Shown one piece after another: positions 31,607 through 43,842 of a stretch of 64,000 nt of DNA (the first letter of the stretch is position 1; each line of letters starts with the position of its first letter). Made by a program: the position numbers and the translations under genes. This DNA is from Microthyrium microscopicum (Eukaryota; Ascomycota; Dothideomycetes; Microthyriales; Microthyriaceae): NCBI GenBank assembly GCA_010405405.1, contig MU004236.1, positions 727,717 through 791,716 on the forward strand. Reading direction: 5' to 3'. The notes beneath the pieces were generated by a model that was not told the DNA's origin, ran no database searches, and saw nothing but the letters and a program-made list of their open reading frames with translations.

Positions 31607-32338
31607 ATGTTGCTGTATATTGCATTCATAAGCGCTTTCAGCATTACTTCTGTCCTAGCTATGCCGTTGAAGAAAAGAGATGTAGGTCCAGTTCAAAACC
31701 ATTTGGCATTCGCAGCCGAAACATAAATCTAACCATCCCAGAACGACCACAATACCTCCCGTTGTCCCAATTTTTGCGCCGGCACAAACACCACCAGCGA
31801 CCCTCTCTACATATGCGGCGACTCACGACTCGGCCCCGTCACTCTACCCACCGGCATCCCGCTCGACGGCATAGCCGGCCTCGACTCAATCTACCACCGC
31901 TTCGGCGCCCTATGTCCCGGCGAGTTTCTCGCCAAATACACCGATCCTACAACTGGCCAATTCGTCTATCCACCGTTCAGCGGCTTCCAAATCGACACCA
32001 CAGGAAAAGCATTCACGGCCAAAGTGACGCTCCCTCTGGGGATGGTCCTCGATCGCTTTGGCTCCGAGAATGGGACATACATGAGTCCTGGCGGTGCGTC
32101 ATATGCGCAGCGAGCGCTGCCGCCGACAAATCTGGACGCATTGCCAGGGGCGGCTTATCCATATAACTATCATGTATATACTGTTTCGAGGGTGATGGTT
32201 GTGGAGTCTGGAGTGATTGCGCCGTGGTTTGGACAACCGGGGTTTGGGGTACAATTCCTGATGCCTTTTAATATCACTTCGTTGGTTGAGCAGGGGTTTT
32301 TGAGCAGGCTCAATTTGACTGCGGATCCGGATTGGTAG
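31607..32338 (+). CDS. Secreted TNT-domain protein, probable NAD glycohydrolase
   Basis: Exons 31607-31681 and 31742-32338 give 223 residues. A signal peptide (MLLYIAFISAFSITSVLA) is followed by MPLKKRD, a likely Kex2 site. The domain has Cys-rich segments (SRCPNFCAG, LYICGDS, ALCPGEF) and N-glycosylation sequons. It ends in the TNT-like signature: LDRFGSENGTYMSPGG, YAQRALPP, YHVYTVSR, and APWFGQPGFGVQF. TNT is the fold of a mycobacterial NAD-hydrolysing toxin, and filamentous fungi secrete or display homologous NADases. The Arg of QRALPP and the Gln of GVQF match residues conserved in the fold. The presumed reaction is NAD to nicotinamide plus ADP-ribose. The role (defence, competition or host interaction) is inference. 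Confidence 0.82.
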
Positions 32339-32722
32339 GCTTGTTATGCATTGAAAAGCAGTACTCTATAGGGGCAATCTGTCGTACAGTGATAGACAGT
32401 TAATCAATTGACGAAATAAAGAGTCTGTCCCCTTCCGCTTCTTGACTCCAATTCGTTCCGTTCTGCTATTCTGCTATTTACTTCTGCTCCCATTGGGTGC
32501 GTAATAGCTTGGGATAGAAGAGGAAGTGCTGTTTATAAGGTCCAGTGACAGACGTCCCATACGATCAGAGCGTGTCTTCAAAATTGTGGATTCGTCGACT
32601 GCTACCTTAGGTACTGATCCGGAAACAGTATTTTGATGTCTCTTCAGCATGGAACTCTTAACATATCAATTTAATAATTATTGTCTCTTCACTCAATATA
32701 GTATTCAGACTGATACTAATAT
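32339..32722. other. Intergenic between convergent genes
   Basis: This is shared 3' flank of the TNT-domain gene and HIS4. Nothing else is seen. Confidence 0.6.
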
Positions 32723-35418
32723 CTACTTGCTGGACATCATTGCCAGCCGTATGCTCACCGCCCTTCTATGTGCTTCCAACTCTTCGACCTTTGCCAGTTG
32801 CATCACTGCAGGGCCGACTTCTTTAAGGCCTTGCTCAGTAAGATTGGACGCGGTAATGTGCTTGATGTATGAGCCCAGATTGACCCCAGAGTATTGACGA
32901 GCATATCCGTAAGTGGCTGGTAAAAGTATTAGCAAACTAGCTTCGAGACTTAAGCAATAGAACTTACGAAGTGAGTGATTGACACCAGCAGAGTAGTCAC
33001 CAACACTCTCCGGCGTCCATTTTCCAATGAAAACACTTCCTGCATTCTTCACCAAGCCCACAGCCTTTTCTGCATCCTTGATTTGAAGAATCAAGTGCTC
33101 AGGAGCATATACATTGCTCAACTCCATAGCCTCTTGGAGTGACTTGACGATGAGTGTTACAGAGTGATCAATTGCACCACGCACAATGTCGACTCTGGGC
33201 AGCGCGTTCGCCTGCTTGTCAACCTCCGTTTCTATGGCCTCAAGTTGCTCGGTCGTAAGATCGATAGCAATGAGCACCACCTGTGAGTCAACACCATGTT
33301 CGGCTTGACTGAGCAGATCAGCAGCAACGAAAGCCGGTTCGGCAGTCTCATCTGCTATGACGAGAACCTCACTTGGTCCAGCGGGCATATCGATACCAAC
33401 AGCCGCACTGGTATCATTCGACACCACCATTTTGGCAGCCGTGACGAATTGGTTCCCAGGCCCGAGGATCTTGTCTACTTTGCTAACACTCTCTGTGCCA
33501 TAAGCCATGGCAGCGATTGCCTGAGCACCGCCAGCCAGTACGATACTCTCGGCTCCTACTTTGTGGGCAACGTAGACGATCTCAGGGGTGACCGAGCCAT
33601 CTGCGCGAGGTGGACTAGCGAGCACAATCTTCTCACACCCAGCTACCATTGCTGGTACACCAAGCATCATGGCTGTAGAAGGTAGAACAGCAGTTCCTCC
33701 AGGCACGTAACATCCGACGCGCTCAATGGGGCGAGAAAATCTAGTACATACGACTCCTGGCATGGTCTCCACAACCAGTGGGCGCTCCTCTTTCTGTGCA
33801 GCATGGAATTTGCGGATATTCTCAAAAGAAATGTCGATGGCTTCGATAGTCTCAGGAGGCAGTTGCATCAGCGATTCGGGAAATGGTGCTTTCAGAACGG
33901 GTGATGTTAAGCTTGTAGCTTTCTCAAACTTGTGGGTATATTCGAGTAGTGCCTTGTCACCTCGCTCTTGGACGTCCTTGATGATGGGATTTACGATTCC
34001 CATAATCTTCTCTGTTGATCGCTGTGATGGTCGTTTGAGTGCTTCAATGATCACTGCACGATCATCCTTTGAAGCGTCGTATCTTGTGAGTGTGATTTTG
34101 CCTGAGGGATCAGCAGCTGCGCTTGCCTCCTTTGACTTTTGTATTATCGCCGCGGGTGTCGGAATAGCTAGTTCCTTTGTGTCCTCTGAGGCCGATGGTA
34201 ACCACTGTTCTTTTGCGTTGCCCGGCCTCCTCTTGACCTTTAGAGCTTTCATATCTAAATTTCTCTCCACGTCCTCGATACTAACCCCTGCAGCTACACA
34301 CTTGGTAAGAGCAAAGTATAAAAGATCAGCTGCTTCAAAGGCGATGTGTTCCTTTTCCGTAGCTTCACAAAGCTCACTCGCTTCCTCCATGATCTTCGCC
34401 TTCAACAGTTGAGAATCATTGAAAAGTCTCGCTGTGTATGACCCCTCTGGTGCTGAAGCCTTTCTTGACTGGAGAGTCTTTTGCAGTCTCGACAAGCCAG
34501 AGTAGTTTCCAAAACACGTCGAGGTTGCAAGATGGCAGAAGCCTATGAGATGTCAGTCATGGAGCCGCATTAGTAACGCCCAAACTTACCTCGTCCTTTT
34601 TGACGTACAACGAACAGCAAACAATCGCGATCACAGTCCATCGAAACACGAACCAGCTCCTGCGTATCACCACTGCTATCCCCCTTATACCAGAGTCCCC
34701 GCTTCCGGCTCTGATACACACCCCGGCCAAGCTTAAGACTCTCTTGCACGCTCTTCTCACTACTATATACCAGTCCTAGTGCCGTGCCTCGCTCATCCAC
34801 AACAAGTGTCGTAAACAAGCCATCCGGTCTGTCCGATTTGGCGCCAGCCATTAGCACCTTGGCCAGATTGATAGATCCAGTGGACGACGGCTCCGATGAA
34901 AGACTTGCAATAGGCAGAACCGGGATGCCACCCAGGGCCGATACTTGCGCAGCATCTTCCTCGTTCGGATTGCTGAAAGAGACGTATACTGGAGGATGTT
35001 CTTCGCCATACTCCTTCAGCCAAGCCGTAACGAAAGCAACGTCTGAGACATTGGATGTGAATATTCCTACACTTTTATCACCAATGGATTCAATGATCTC
35101 TTCTTTCGTCACGCCGGTAGTCCATAAGGCTACGCGGTCCTGGTCCAATGTCTTTGGGTCTAATTGGTGGAGCTGGGTGTTGTTGACGATAACCGTAGTT
35201 GCACCTGCATCCAGGACTGTGGTGATGTCTTCTATACTCTCCAATGCGGTTACGTCTAAGTATGTGGAAACGCGAGAAGTGGTTCGTTGTAGCAAGTCTA
35301 CAGCCTCTGTGACATTTTGTACGGAAAGGAAAATGCTTCCCAGAAAAGCGGCCGGTCCTGAAAGTAGTCCGTCTTTGAGCTCGCTCAGTTTCGTGGCAGG
35401 AAGAACCAGAGCAGACAT
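32723..35418 (-). CDS. HIS4: Trifunctional histidine biosynthesis protein His4
   Basis: Exons 35418-34590, 34542-32968 and 32916-32723 give 865 residues. The ATG at 35418 (MSALVLPATKLSEL) is used; the longer frame starts with TTG. An N-terminal portion precedes the phosphoribosyl-AMP cyclohydrolase part (RGVYQSRKRGLWYKGDSSGD, MDCDRDCLLFVVRQ, GFCHLATSTCFG across intron 1). The phosphoribosyl-ATP pyrophosphatase part follows (AKIMEEASELCEA, EAADLLYFAL). The C-terminal half is histidinol dehydrogenase (RVGCYVPGGTAVLPSTAMML, GIDMPAGPSEVLVIAD, LSQAEHGVDSQV, PESVGDYSAGVNHSLPTYGY). It therefore covers steps 2, 3 and the last steps of histidine synthesis. A TGAGTC (GACTCA at 35506-35511) about 90 bp upstream resembles a Gcn4/Cpc1 site, as expected for amino-acid control, but could be chance. 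Confidence 0.96.
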
Positions 35419-36154
35419 CTTGACGATCTTCTGCAAAGTAGTCGTGTTGTCTGGAAAGAAACAGTTGTGCAAGGCTGAAAAATTTCTCTAGGATGAGAGA
35501 GGAAAGACTCACACTTCGGATGACGAGATTTTGAAAAAATGCCCCACCAATCCTTGTCCCACACTCAATGCATGTTATATCACCAAATGACCAATAGCTG
35601 AGCTTAATTAGAGGACTTTCGATTATATTTGAAGTTTAAGAGTCTAGGCATCATGACATTGACAGAGAACTCTTGACGAACTTGGTTGATAAAGGCAGTG
35701 AGTGGACGAACCATGGGAAGGATTTCGTCTTGATCCTCGCTATCTCTTCTTATACAAACGTTTGCATATCGTTTTAGCACTCTTTAACACTGGAGAGACC
35801 TGACGATTTTCAAGCTATATCAAGCTTGGAAATATGTCTTGAATGGTAAATGTGATAGCTTGTAATTCACTGATAGACAATCGTAGCGCCAAGCCATGGT
35901 TAAACAAAGACAACTGAACGCCTGATACTTTTGACATTTCAGTTCGTCTGCCAATTCAATTGAAAGCAGACAACAAGAACAGAAATAAAAGAGCTTGATA
36001 GAGTACATAAAGCACTCATGTAGGCTCGCATACACTCTCGATCCTATGATAGTTTTGTGGTTCTTGCTCAGCACATGATGAGAAAGTTCATGCTAGAAGC
36101 AAAGAAAGAGTACCGTTGTTGATCAGCATCTCAGACCACAAGTGCTGGGGCAAC
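35419..36154. other. Intergenic, HIS4 promoter and 3' flank of the RGG gene
   Basis: This contains the possible TGAGTC element mentioned under HIS4. The rest is AT-rich with no supported gene. Confidence 0.5.
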
Positions 36155-37677
36155 CTAAGATCCCAGACTTGGGAACGCGCTCTCATCGGTCACGTTCGGG
36201 GCATTGGCACCAGAGCCTCCGCGTCCACGGGGTGCTCCACGGCCACGATCGCCTCCGCGGAAGTCTCCACCGCGTCCGCCACGAGCGCCATCACCACGGC
36301 CACGACCACGGAATCCGCCTCGTTCGCCACGGTCACCACCTTCGCCGCGAGGAGGACGATCGCTAAAGTCTCCGCGACCACGGCCACCACGGTCTCCGCG
36401 ATCACCAAAGTCTCCGCGAGGTCCCCCGCGTCCACGTCCACGGCGCTCGGTGCGATCAGTCTGGCGCATAGCTTCGCCATCCAGCTCAAGAATGTTCTTT
36501 TCCTTCTTGGCGCGTTCTCTACCCTTCTTGCCAGCAACACCAGTGATGAAGTCAGTCTCCTCCTCACGCTCCAACTCTTTTCCTTGGTTCAGCTTCTTGT
36601 TGCCGCCATCGTTTGGCTTGCGAGGAGCAAGAGATCCAGAGATTTGGAGGCGCTTTTCGGCCTGCTCAGCGAGATAGTCATCGTAGGTCTTGGTCTTCAC
36701 CTCCTCCTCAGCAGGTTCAGTTGGCTCGCCGTTGTCATCAATCTCTTTTTCGGCCTCTTTCTCGTCGGCTTGGGCAATTGCTTCACCTTCCTTTTCGTCG
36801 GTGTATTCGGCATCACCAGTGTTTCCACCCCAGCCACGGCCAGTCTGCTTGTCGTGATCGCTAACAGAATGATTAGCATACCTTCTTACAAGTAGCCGTA
36901 GTCTACTTACACAATACCAGTCTTGCTATGACGGTCATCAGAGTGCTGACCACCGCGACCACCGCGACCGCCACGTCCGCGGCCGCCGTCACGGCCACCA
37001 CGTCCTCGACCACGACCTTCACCGCCTGTGTCATCATTAGAAACTGTTGGTTAGATGGGGTTGTGATGCTTACGGTTCTCGTCAGTGCCACGTCCACGAT
37101 TTTGTTGAGAGCCAGCACCACGATCGCGGTACGCTAGAATATAAAATTAGCACGGAACCCATGTTTGAGGGGGTTTAATGGTGGAAGCGCAATCGCCTAC
37201 TTGCAAGATGACAGCAAGTAGGCAATTGAAAGAGACGAGTATAAAAGATAGTGTGTACGTACCAGCCTCGTTACCACTGGCACCGTCGCGATTGCCACGT
37301 CCTCCACGGGAAGCCTCGGCTGGCTTTACAGCGCCACGCTGAGTGCCCTTGGATGCAGAATTGGCGGCCTTGGAAGTAGCTGGCACTTGGCTTGAGTCTG
37401 CGGCATCGTCGTCTATATCAAGATGTTAGCATGCATGACTCCGATGGCGCATCCGATTGAAATCGTGTCTCAATCATTTCAAGACACCACAGATGACGCA
37501 AGACGTAAGCGATGAAGACAATGATGATATTCAATGTTGAGTAGTGTTATGGATGGAGCGATGCGGTTGGGCGGTGAGACATACCGAGCAGTTCGAAAAG
37601 GTTCTATCGGACAAGTAAGAAGACATTCCGTAATTTTCGATGGGAGGGAAGCTTACCTTGCTTACAATGCTAGCCAT
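36155..37677 (-). CDS. Stm1/SERBP1-like RGG-box ribosome-associated protein
   Basis: Exons 37677-37657, 37603-37585, 37412-37263, 37133-37074, 37025-36911 and 36860-36155 give 356 residues. The N-terminus MASIVSKNLFELLGDDDAAD, assembled from two tiny exons (21 and 19 nt), is the conserved Stm1 start. RGG-rich stretches (RGRGRGGRDGGRGRGG), the HDKQTGRGWGG segment and the KTYDDYLAEQAEK block typical of HABP4/SERBP1/Stm1 proteins follow. A long C-terminal RG/RGG tail ends in SAFPSLGS. Stm1 proteins bind idle 80S ribosomes and mRNA in the cytoplasm and help ribosome preservation in starvation. RGG arginines are usual methylation sites. The tail is highly repetitive in sequence, so long ORFs on the opposite strand are shadows. 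Confidence 0.86.
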
Positions 37678-39001
37678 GGTGGGCTAATTGCACGCGCGCT
37701 CCAGGGCGCTTTTACTCTGGATTAAACCAGGCTGTTGTAGAATGAAGAAGAAAAGCTGGGATCGACGACACAGCGGGCCCGATCCAAGCTTTTTGATGGA
37801 GTGCGGCCGGTAGACGCACGAGAGCAGCTGAAAGGTCGAAACTGTGATGGCGACCTGACAGATGGATGGAGCAAGAAGATTGAGGCGGATGAGAGGAAGT
37901 TGGAGACCTGGAGAGGTTGCAATGGACGAGCTCAGAACTGAATTTTGGTGTCGGTTCCAGAGCTGCACTGTGGCTCGAGCTAGTACAAATACGGAAGACT
38001 TTTGAATCACACCGGATTACGTATGCTAAAACACCAATGGGAAGCTCTTACCCCAGATCAATCCGTCCGCGCTTGCTTTTGAAAACTGGTGAGGTCTCGC
38101 TTCCAGTTTTAGTAAGATAGAGCAGTCAAATTCAAAATCTGAAGCCTCACTACTGATGTCAACGGGTACTTCGTGGGCAGATTAGCACTCCCATCGACTC
38201 TGAAATTCACCATCAAATACGTTGTTCAACCAAGGTTTATATCTTCCGAAGCAGACGTCAAGGCGTTGATGGTTTATCGAATACCCCCCATGAGCATTGC
38301 ATCATCTTGTGTTCAATAGCCTATGTGGGGCCATCGCAGCTGATGAGAACATTCGAGTTATCATGCCAATCGGTGACATGTCCGCATATCTACTGAGCAA
38401 TGCGACGCAGTACGATCTGATACTCACTTCATTGTTGCGAACAATTAACAAAACTGATCTCATCGGGTCGGGAACCGGTCGGTACTCGACCATTGCAAGA
38501 CATAGCTTGTCATTATGCTTGAAGTTGACTGACTCAATGACCAGTTGTTAGATGCTGAAATTAATCCTATAGATGTTCTTGCAGTGTCTCTTCAGAGTCT
38601 GCGTATAATTTACAACAAACATGGACCTAGTTATTATGTACAGGTATAGAGGCGTTATATACCTACCAGTACGTTATTCTCTTCATCAAAGAAACTTTTT
38701 ACCGCCAAAGCAAGCCACTTCTTGGCCATGCATCAAACGGTCATTCAAAAAAAGCAAAGAACACCACATGCTTTGCAATATGCCGCCCCATTCGTCGTCC
38801 TAATGCGAACCGACTGATAACAATGGGAAAATCAAAAGTGCTGAGAGAGACATATTCCCTGGGTATTCTGCACGAATCAAAAGCCAAACTCTCAAGCCTA
38901 ACCGTGTCCCCAAGAACCCCGTTCATAGCTCGAGATGAAGGGAAGTCAAGGTCCTAGAAAACAATAGATTGGTAAACAGGTGATGCGGATACAGTCAAAA
39001 A
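37678..39001. other. Intergenic, 1.3 kb, no gene supported
   Basis: This is the promoter of the Stm1-like gene and the 3' flank of the bZIP gene. ORFs here are short and without motifs. Confidence 0.5.
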
Positions 39002-40485
39002 TCATCGCTGCGCGTCGAAGGAATATGGTGTCGGGAAGTACATGCTTGCTGAGAGGCCAAAGGGATCGGCGTCTAGCATAGGATCTGCTGGATCGAAGCT
39101 GCTTGGTACACCGCCATTTTGGGCACCGGATGTTGCAGCTGGTTGCTGTGGTTGTGATTGAGGTAAATTTGGGTTTATGGGGGAGGGAGGTGGCATTCCA
39201 TGTTGGACTTGGGGAGGTACTGGAGGTGCGAAGGATGAGGCTGAAAATGTTGCATTATCAGGTTCTTGCTCATCGAGCATATTTGCTTGAGCATCATACT
39301 CTTGATCTATAATCACACATTAGCACCTGGGCGGAAAGACTGCTGCGGCCGCGAAGAGCGGACTAGCTGGTATTCACGCACCTAATTGATCGTAATGGCT
39401 TTGGAAGGGCGATATGAAATATTGTGATTGTGGATCTTTGGGACCTGAGCTTCCACTTAAAGACGAGTTGCCAGAAGCAGTCGATTGAGAGCTGGATATA
39501 GGGTGGTGTTGAGCGAAGGCGGGCCGTACTGGTTGGTTGAATTGTGCTCGAAGCTGTGGTTGGGGCCTTATATGTTGGCCATTTTGGCCTATTGGTCCAA
39601 ATGAAGGGGATATGGCTCCTCCTTGCTGTGGTATAAAATTAGGTGATCTTGCCATTGGTGCTATAGGCGATGGAAGATGTGATGCGGAGGTAGCTTGAGA
39701 AAGCGGCGATCTCGATTGAACTATCACATTCTCCCCTTGTCCATCGGACTTCGCAGATATAGAAAGTGGCCTACGAGCAGCACCATATTTGCCCATAGGA
39801 AACCGCCCAATGCCTTGATTTGCGCCTGGTCCAGGAGGTACTCGTGTAGGGACCAGATTTGGACTGGTTTTGGCGTGTAGTTCGGCTTGAACATCAATAC
39901 CTGAAAAGATGTCAGTCTACAATATTGACATAGCTCAATAATGTATCCATACCCTTCTCCACTAATATTCGCTCAAGCAACGAATTCTTATATCTCAGCA
40001 TCAAGCACTCATCGGCAGCAGTTCGGTGACTGGCTTGTAGGCTTGCGAGATTCTCCTCGTGTGTTTTTATAGTATTCTCTAATTGTTTGATGTATTCTGT
40101 TCGTCGTTCTCGAAAAGCTGCCTGTGCTTGCCGATTACGTTGTTTACGCTCTTCCGAAGTTGCATATATCTACCAACACCATACGTCAATAAATAGAATT
40201 CTGTAAAGCCAATGGCTTATGGGAATGTTCGCATACCGGTTTGCGACCGCCTTTTCGTTTTTGCGGTTGTGGTGGAAGTTCTTGTTGTGGGGTATGGCCG
40301 TCAAGGTCATGTTCATTGTCGAGGTCATGATCGGGTAGTTCGATTTCATTGTCTTGTTCTGGGTCGGGAGTGGATTCTGATGACGAAGGAGACCTTAGCC
40401 CATCTCCGTTTAAAGATGCAGAGAGGGCGGTCTCCTCGGATTTTCCTACAGCGGTGGGCATTCGTTGTGCTGGCATGTCACCCAT
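39002..40485 (-). CDS. bZIP transcription factor
   Basis: Exons 40485-40237, 40169-39953, 39900-39382 and 39306-39002 give 429 residues. The longer frame starts at TTG, so MGDMPAQRMP at 40485 is preferred. A nuclear-signal-like RKGGRKP precedes the basic region ERKQRNRQAQAAFRERRTEY, which has the Asn and Arg contact positions of fungal Yap/Pap1-like factors (NRQAQAAFRxR). A leucine zipper follows (KQLENTIKTHEENLASLQ, then DECLMLRYKNSLLERIL). The rest is Ser/Pro/Gln-rich and suits an activation domain; its second half is acidic (DQEYDAQANMLDEQEPDNA). No Cys-rich redox domain is seen, so oxidative-stress control of the Yap1 type is not indicated. The target genes are unknown. Confidence 0.88.
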
Positions 40486-42049
40486 GCTCTGCAGGCGCAC
40501 ACGTCTCCAGCTTTGGATCCACTGCTGAGACCTCACAGATTGAGGCTCAAGCTGCAAGCTCAACTAGACGGGAGCCAAGCGCGCGGAGAAGGAAATACAA
40601 GAAACGAGAGATCGAGGTTGGAGTTACGAAATCGAGAGCTGAGTTGGATGATGGGATGGGGTAACACTTAGAACAGCGAAACCTACGAAAGTAGGCTAAC
40701 CTGTGCAACCATCAAGTCAAAGTGTAGCCGCAGCTCAACGAAACGCTGCCTGGGGGGACGCGACAAGGTTGGCGCGCCGAGAAGCGTGGAATTCAGGACC
40801 CAAAGGGTTGGAGAACTGGCCGAAAATGGTGTTTATTTACGGCGAAGTAAGTCAGGAAAGTAGGTAATGGAAAGATAAGAGATCCACTGCCTAATGGAAA
40901 GATAACAGAAACTGCTGGGGGGAGGGCACTTTGGGCGACGAGCGGCGAGAAGCAAAAGAGGATGAAATTTTTTTACCTTATGGAATCAAGACTTTGTCCC
41001 CCTCTTAAGGACTCAGGGCCTGGCTTTACTGGCTGTGGGGCTTGTCCACCAATGATACTTAATTTTGTCTGGAGCGACTGGGGAGCGATGTGAACGTGTT
41101 CGGCCAACCTTACCGTAGTCTAGGTACAGTACATACTGTACGTGTCTCTGGACGGGCTTGATGGACACCACTCACGGGCTTCATAGGCGACAGATCAGAT
41201 CCAACCGGTTCTTGACCTTCTGGTCCGCTGACCTGGAATTTTATGCCATATGGTTTGTCTCAAGCCTCTACCAAGCTCTGCTCGGATAGCAACCGGGCGT
41301 CAACTACAAATACTAGGCAAGGCGAATATCGAATGCATCAACTGGTCTTGGGATTGCGCAGTTGAGCAGCAGCGGCGCACTCCGATGTACAAAGATGCCG
41401 ACGAAGCCGCAAAGGATGTGAAATCTCCGCAAGGTTTGGTACAATGGCGCCGTAGTTATGTGGGGTGATGGTATAGAGAACGAATCAGATCTATCATATG
41501 AAGACGTGGGCGTGCTTTGGTTGGCCATTTTCAGTGCGGAGCAGAAGAATTTAGTGCCTGCTCTGCATGATAGCGATGCCCATGTGCGGCAACGAATTGC
41601 TACCTGACTTCAACTTCATCAGACCTGAGTTGAGTTGATAATTCCAGATATTTATCCTATAAAGCGGCCAATACCGAATCAATGACAACTATAACCAGTT
41701 CGTACCCGTCGCGCTATTTCGGGTTTTCTTATAATCTCAGTAAGTTGGGGTACTGAGAGCGATGTACATCTTTTACCTGGCATGTCATCCGCGGAGATGC
41801 AATGAACGCCAAGAGTGCATCGTCAGGGTCAGCAGCAGCCCACAAGGCGTGTGGCATTATTTTGGAGACTTGCTTCAACCCACCGTCCTTTAACATGCCA
41901 TGGATAACCTTGTTGTCCATCTTGCGTTCTGCTCGTCAGTGGCTCGGGCTACCCGTTATGGTTTATGGTTAACTAGCGCAACAAGGCGACATGATCTTTT
42001 CCCTGTCATCCCTTCTGAGCAATGACTTCTTGCTGATAGCTTTCTGATC
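40486..42049. other. Gene-poor stretch upstream of the bZIP gene
   Basis: This is the promoter of the bZIP gene (40486-41300) and non-coding sequence. A minus-strand ORF at 41729-41920 (ATG start, 63 codons) reads smoothly but is unrecognised and may belong to the decayed coding tract next door. Confidence 0.45.
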
Positions 42050-42802
42050 ATTGTTTATCGGAACTTTTGACACTGTCGCCAATATCTTGGATCAGCAATC
42101 GCTGCCTCCAAGGATGCAAGCACTCGGACAGCTCGTATGTAGGAGATATACATTTCAAATCCACCTGGCGTGGGATATCTCAAACCTGCAACCTCCATAG
42201 TCGCAAGTATTACTATGCCATCCTCGATTCATGGTAAAGAGCTAGGAAGGCCATTACGGAAGATATCAATGGAGGCAACGGAAAGCTTATGCTCAAACCA
42301 TTCAACCATCTCGGATCCTCGGAATATTAGCTGGATTGAAAGCCCCATTGCTACTCGCGAGATCCTATTAAGGACATGTGATCTCACGATGTAACATGCT
42401 CTGACCCTTTGCCACTCCAATCAGAAATTTCCACCAAAATTGAAGAATTCCGAGCTGTTTGTCTGGCTTGACAAGCGCTAACTCAATCCAAGATTCATCA
42501 TCCAGCCGGAAGCTGCACGCGTGTAAAGCAATGTTAGCACCGATTAAGCAAAGAAGCAATGCCTTGAGGGAACATGAATCCAGCAATTGCTCTTTTAAAG
42601 TACCAACAAGCGCATCATTCAATATCTACCGGACTGCCATTAAACCCTATAATAGTAGACCTACTTAGGTATGTAGGTTGCTACATCAAAAGTACCATCT
42701 TATCGGTAGGCTCTCGGCCAGAGCCTGCATTTGACGAGACGTCGTTGGAATAGAGTAATCCGGGAGAACGCGTGGAACCTCGTGCTCCAGCGCTCCTTCC
42801 AT
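42050..42802 (-). pseudogene. Possible decayed unidentified gene
   Basis: Consecutive minus-strand fragments look protein-like but fall in different frames with stops between them. An ATG at 42802 starts MEGALEHEVPRVLPDYSIPT (continuing to a TGA). A second fragment runs LKALLLCLIGANIALHACSF...LALVKPDKQLGILQFWWKF to TAA at 42368. A third continues in a shifted frame: SHVLNRISRVAMGLSIQLIF, then GSEMVEWFEHKLSVAS to a stop near 42229, and beyond it YPTPGGFEMYISYIRAVRVL. No short intron cleanly repairs the frame shift near 42400. I do not recognise the family. Chance is possible. Confidence 0.25.
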
Positions 42803-43842
42803 TGTGACCTACCAAGTATAGCAATCGAGGCAGGAGCATGCTGTATGCACGTAGCAGTGCAGGAAGGAGCACCTCAACTACCTACCCATCCAAGCTCGAG
42901 ATCCCAACTTCAATCCTTCGGCCAAGATTCATTCGACACAAACGTCTAACCATCCCATTGAATTCAGTCATCTCTGCTCCCGTTCCACCAGTCGTAATAC
43001 TCTTAGAGATCTCGTCTGCGCCATGGCGTTTGGACAATAATAAGGATCTTGTACTACTGCGAGTATGAATTTGACAGGCGCAGACACCTCATCGGCAATA
43101 GCGATTGTCTGAAACACAAAAGCCTGCATGTAGGGAGGGGAGCGCCGAGCTCGTGAAGTAATGAAAGACAACCTGTCCCATTAAGAATGATAGCTACATC
43201 GTCTTTGACCAACGACAAGTGCCTGGTACTTTGTCCACACCTTACTTTTTCACCACGTCTGATGGAAACATATTATGCAACTTCAAGGCATTGCTCTATA
43301 CAGAACGCAACGAATAGATGTCAGCGAAGCGAGCACAGAGTAAGTCGAGAAGCTCAGACTTCCTGTTTCACCTCACACTCTTGAATTGCAAGCGCGATCA
43401 CGCAAAATCTATCCAGGCAAGTACTAATAAAAGGAGAGGTAAGTACAAACAGCATATGTTCCTGGTACTACCTATGTTCTGGAATCGACGCATCGATTCG
43501 ATCTATCTCGCTCGACTTGTACCATCTCAGCAACTAAGATGAACCATTCGATCCACATGTATTGTGCATCTCTCGGATGTTTGTTCATATAGTCATGACA
43601 GCCTCGCTTTTCAACGACAGCTCACAGGCACCTACCCTACAACTGGCCTCCGCGATACAACTTATCTGATCGACTGAAGCGCGAATCTTTGCACACTCAC
43701 TGCGCATCCTCCTTCCTAGAACAAGCTCTGTTGCGATAGCACACTTTGCCGTCTCTCGTTTCGAGGCCCATTCGAGGAGAGCTAGCTATTTGGCAGCATA
43801 GGCCTCGTTCGAGGCAAAAAGTGCAGAATATACTTAGACAGA
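42803..43842. other. Intergenic, no gene supported
   Basis: This is the promoter of the arrestin-domain gene and upstream non-coding DNA. A 67-codon minus-strand ORF at 42968-43171 is unrecognised. Confidence 0.45.

Noticed and set aside
33726-35491. Large plus-strand ORFs opposite HIS4
   Set aside because: They are antisense shadows of the trifunctional histidine gene.
36204-36677. Plus-strand Arg/Pro-rich ORF opposite the RGG gene
   Set aside because: It results from reading the RGG-codon repeats on the complementary strand; the minus-strand gene has full exon and family support.
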